A DNA stretch of 7,590 bases, taken from contig JAHIMW010000176.1 of assembly GCA_018896355.1 (NCBI GenBank), forward strand, positions 1-7,590. Reading direction: 5' to 3'. Each line of letters starts with the position of its first letter. Positions within the stretch are counted from its first letter, which is position 1. Source of the stretch: Pseudomonadota bacterium. GTDB taxonomy: Bacteria > Desulfobacterota > Syntrophia > Syntrophales > UBA5619. The notes under the pieces were generated by a model. That model was not told the origin of the DNA, did not search any database, and saw only the letters and a list, made by a program, of their open reading frames with translations. Positions 6,061 through 7,590 of the stretch are shown piece by piece. The position numbers and the translations under genes are program-made.

Positions 6061-6942
6061 ATGCGACAATTCATGCAATACGTTATTTCCGGGCTGGCCA
6101 CGGGAAGCATCTATGCGCTGGTGGCCCTGGGACTGGCCCTGATCTACCGCTCTACCCGGATACTCAACTTCGCCCATGGGGATATGGCCACTACAGGCAC
6201 CTTTGTCGCCTTTTCCCTCTTGGGCATGAATCTGGCGCCGATCATCTCCTTTCCGCTGGCGATCCTTTCCGGTTCTCTGCTGGCCATGCTCTTCTATTTC
6301 GCCATCCTGGTGCCGGCCCAAAGGAGGAATGCCACCCCCCTCGGCCAGATCATCCTCACTGTGGGTCTGGGCCTTATCCTCCAGGGACTCATATCCTACC
6401 TCTGGGGAACGGATACAAAAACCCTGGACTTTCCGCTGTCGGACACGAAGCTGTGGAGATTCCAGGGGCTCGTGATCAGCGAGTTGGGCCTCGGGACCTT
6501 TGTTATCGGACTGTTGGGCAGCGGCCTTCTTTACCTGCTGGTGCAGAAAACCCGCCTGGGCATTGCCATGCGGGCCACCTCGGAAAATCTCACGGCGGCC
6601 CAGACCCTGGGCATACCGACCCGCATGATCCTTTCACTCTCCTGGGGGTTGGCCGCCGGCCTGAGCGTCCTGGCGGGGGTGTTTCTGGCGCCGGCGCTGC
6701 TGCTCGACCCTTTTTTCATGCTGGAGCCGTTTCTGAAGGGTTTTGCGGCGGCCATTCTGGGCGGGCTGAACAGCCTGCCCGGGGCCATTCTGGGCGGGCT
6801 TATCATCGGCGTGGCCGAAAGCCTCGCCGGCGGTTACATCACCATTGCCTTCAAGAACACCCTCGCCTTCCTGATCATCATCGTGATCCTGATGGTCCGG
6901 CATGAGGGGCTTTTGGGGACGGAATTCAAGGAGAGGGTATAG
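6061..6942 (+). CDS. livH: Liv-type ABC transporter permease LivH
   Basis: The second inner-membrane channel subunit, partner of LivM. From the ATG at 6061 it has 293 residues, with likely membrane segments near 6-28, 42-60, 62-86, 98-116, 140-162, 189-212, 226-252 and 262-279. Family marks are GLATGSIYALVALGLALIY at 11-29, RILNFAHGD at 33-41, the ATPase-coupling region RATSENLTAAQTLGIPT at 171-187, and KGFAAAILGGLNSLPGAILGG at 226-246. The ATG at 6049 (METHMRQ) lies in the same frame but has no Shine-Dalgarno; GGAG fits 6061. The AILGGL motif is encoded twice by an identical 18-base stretch. It is the last gene of the operon, and its stop lies 35 bases before the terminator hairpin shared with the convergent rpsT. 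No clear plus-strand U-run terminator follows it. Confidence 0.94.
   Translation: MRQFMQYVISGLATGSIYALVALGLALIYRSTRILNFAHGDMATTGTFVAFSLLGMNLAPIISFPLAILSGSLLAMLFYFAILVPAQRRNATPLGQIILTVGLGLILQGLISYLWGTDTKTLDFPLSDTKLWRFQGLVISELGLGTFVIGLLGSGLLYLLVQKTRLGIAMRATSENLTAAQTLGIPTRMILSLSWGLAAGLSVLAGVFLAPALLLDPFFMLEPFLKGFAAAILGGLNSLPGAILGGLIIGVAESLAGGYITIAFKNTLAFLIIIVILMVRHEGLLGTEFKERV
6750..6800 (+). repeat. 18-base direct repeat inside livH
   Basis: The same 18 bases (beginning GGCCATTCTGG, ending GCGGGCT) occur at 6750-6767 and 6783-6800, an exact 33-base (11-codon) period. Both encode the AILGGL stretch of the permease. Confidence 0.85.
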
Positions 6943-6971
6943 GGTCTTCCGGAGTGCGGTTCGATACGGTT

Positions 6972-7021
6972 AAAAAAATGCCCTCGTCTTTACCGGCCGG
7001 GAGGGCCGTTGCGAGGGCATT
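6972..7021 (-). terminator. Rho-independent terminator of rpsT
   Basis: On the minus strand a perfect 10-base stem (6977-6986 with 7012-7021) is followed by a run of seven Ts (6972-6978, two of them inside the stem). A smaller inner stem pairs CGGCC (6994-6998) with GGCCG (7004-7008). It lies 30 bases past the rpsT stop. On the plus strand no T-run follows, so it would be a poor terminator for livH. Confidence 0.87.
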
Positions 7022-7050
7022 GAATGATGTCCGGTTTCGCGTAAGGAAGC

Positions 7051-7317
7051 TTAGGCTTTCAGGGTGTTGACCCGCTTCGTCAGCCGGGAGATCTTGCGCG
7101 AGGCGGTCTTCTTGTGGAAAGCGCCCTTCGCCGCCGCCTTGGCGATCGCGGGAACGGCCTTGGCCAGCGCAGCCGTCGCCGCCTCCGGATCCTTTGCCGC
7201 GACGGACTCCACAACGGTCTTCACGCCGGTCTTGATGCTCGACCTTACGGCGATGTTGCGTTCGCGGTGCTTCTCGGCCTGCCTGCTTCTCTTCTCTGCG
7301 GATTTGTGTGTAGCCAA
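7051..7317 (-). CDS. rpsT: 30S ribosomal protein bS20
   Basis: bS20 binds 16S rRNA early in assembly of the small subunit. The 88-residue, Ala- and Lys-rich helical protein begins MATHKSAEKRSRQAEKHRERN and ends KISRLTKRVNTLKA, both diagnostic; length is normal for the family. The start codon is TTG (7315-7317 on the plus strand, read in reverse). It is fixed by the conserved N-terminus and by a strong AAGGAGG seven bases upstream. The E. coli rpsT gene also starts with UUG, where the weak start takes part in autoregulation. The gene stands alone, convergent to livH, with its own promoter and terminator, and is unrelated in function to the transporter operon. Confidence 0.97.
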   Translation of the reverse strand: MATHKSAEKRSRQAEKHRERNIAVRSSIKTGVKTVVESVAAKDPEAATAALAKAVPAIAKAAAKGAFHKKTASRKISRLTKRVNTLKA

Positions 7318-7324
7318 AAAAAGT

Positions 7325-7331
7325 CCTCCTT
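7325..7331 (-). promoter_or_regulatory. Ribosome binding site of rpsT
   Basis: CCTCCTT on the plus strand reads AAGGAGG on the minus strand, a near-perfect Shine-Dalgarno, 7 bases before the TTG start. It would compensate for the weak start codon. Confidence 0.85.
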
Positions 7332-7357
7332 CTTCGATCTTGTGAAATAACGTGGTC

Positions 7358-7386
7358 TATCTATAGGATTTTGTCGGGCCTGTCAA
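7358..7386 (-). promoter_or_regulatory. Sigma-70 type promoter of rpsT
   Basis: On the minus strand a perfect TTGACA (plus-strand 7381-7386) is followed by either TATAGA (7360-7365, spacer 15) or TAGATA (7358-7363, spacer 17). The first matches the -10 consensus better and the second has the better spacing. A start near 7350 would leave a leader of about 33 bases containing the Shine-Dalgarno. Confidence 0.65.
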
Positions 7387-7487
7387 GCTCAAAAATTGTT
7401 CGGAAAACCGCCGCAGCGGCATCCGCCCAGCATGGATGCGGTAAAGTACAAAAATCCACGGATTTGACTTGGGAGGTAATTGCAAAA

Positions 7488-7590
7488 GTACCAATAAATT
7501 CCCTCCCCCCTGGCGGGGGAGGGTTAGGGTGGGGGGGAGCTTGCCGTGAAATCAGAATGTTGCAGATTCACCCACCCCCTAACCCCCTCC
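7488..7590. repeat. G-rich palindromic element B, copy 2 (cut by the window edge)
   Basis: Similarity to copy 1 begins at GTACCA (7488) and continues through the terminal hairpin CCCTCCCCC (7501-7509) with GGGGGAGGG (7515-7523), then TTAGGG (7524-7529), which pairs with CCCTAA (7577-7582). The sequence ends inside the right-hand C-rich arm. The left arm keeps a four-run G-quadruplex motif (7515-7537, loops A, TTA, T). The central loop differs widely from copy 1 while the arms are nearly identical. It lies upstream of the rpsT promoter, outside the operon. Confidence 0.85.

Noticed and set aside
7419..7439. Small hairpin GCATCC/GGATGC upstream of the rpsT promoter
   Set aside because: Only 6 base pairs with a 9-base loop; this much pairing is expected by chance in GC-rich spacer.
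7464..7496. Plus-strand TTGACT as a promoter for a gene beyond the right edge
   Set aside because: No acceptable -10 hexamer is seen at 16-18 bases, and element B follows immediately.
1..7590. CRISPR arrays, tRNA or rRNA genes, transposase genes, toxin-antitoxin or defence genes
   Set aside because: None was seen on either strand. The only repeats are the intergenic palindromes and the short livH repeat.

Overview
The window carries most of one plus-strand operon for a branched-chain amino acid type (HAAT/Liv) ABC importer with an acyl-CoA ligase gene inside it, followed by a convergent minus-strand gene for ribosomal protein bS20. GC-rich third positions, the protein flavour, a Liv importer paired with a long-chain type AMP-forming ligase, and several long palindromic intergenic repeats suggest a deltaproteobacterium (Desulfobacterota), perhaps of the Syntrophus/Smithella kind. 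That placement is inferred from memory of such genomes and was not tested.

Layout: 1-1181 periplasmic substrate-binding protein, cut by the left window edge inside its signal peptide; 1192-1938 LivG ATPase; 1939-2142 gap filled by imperfect palindrome A; 2143-2919 LivF ATPase; 2919-4715 long-chain type acyl-CoA synthetase, overlapping livF by one base; 4716-4883 gap filled by G-rich palindrome B (copy 1); 4884-5864 LivM permease; 5865-6060 gap with a short stem-loop and palindrome C; 6061-6942 LivH permease; 6943-7050 convergent spacer with the rpsT terminator; 7051-7317 rpsT (minus, UUG start); 7318-7590 rpsT leader and promoter, then a second copy of element B running off the right edge.

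Working together: the binding protein captures a ligand in the periplasm, LivH and LivM form the membrane channel, and LivG and LivF power it. The co-transcribed ligase would convert an imported carboxylic acid to its CoA thioester and trap it in the cytoplasm. This makes a fatty, aromatic or other organic acid a more likely substrate than leucine, isoleucine or valine, though the sequence does not fix the ligand.

The most unusual material is non-coding. Each of the three long gaps in the operon holds a different large palindrome, while the other two junctions are tight. Element B occurs twice. Its arms carry canonical G-quadruplex motifs on opposite strands, and the two copies differ by a paired change (C-G to T-A) that preserves base pairing between the arms.
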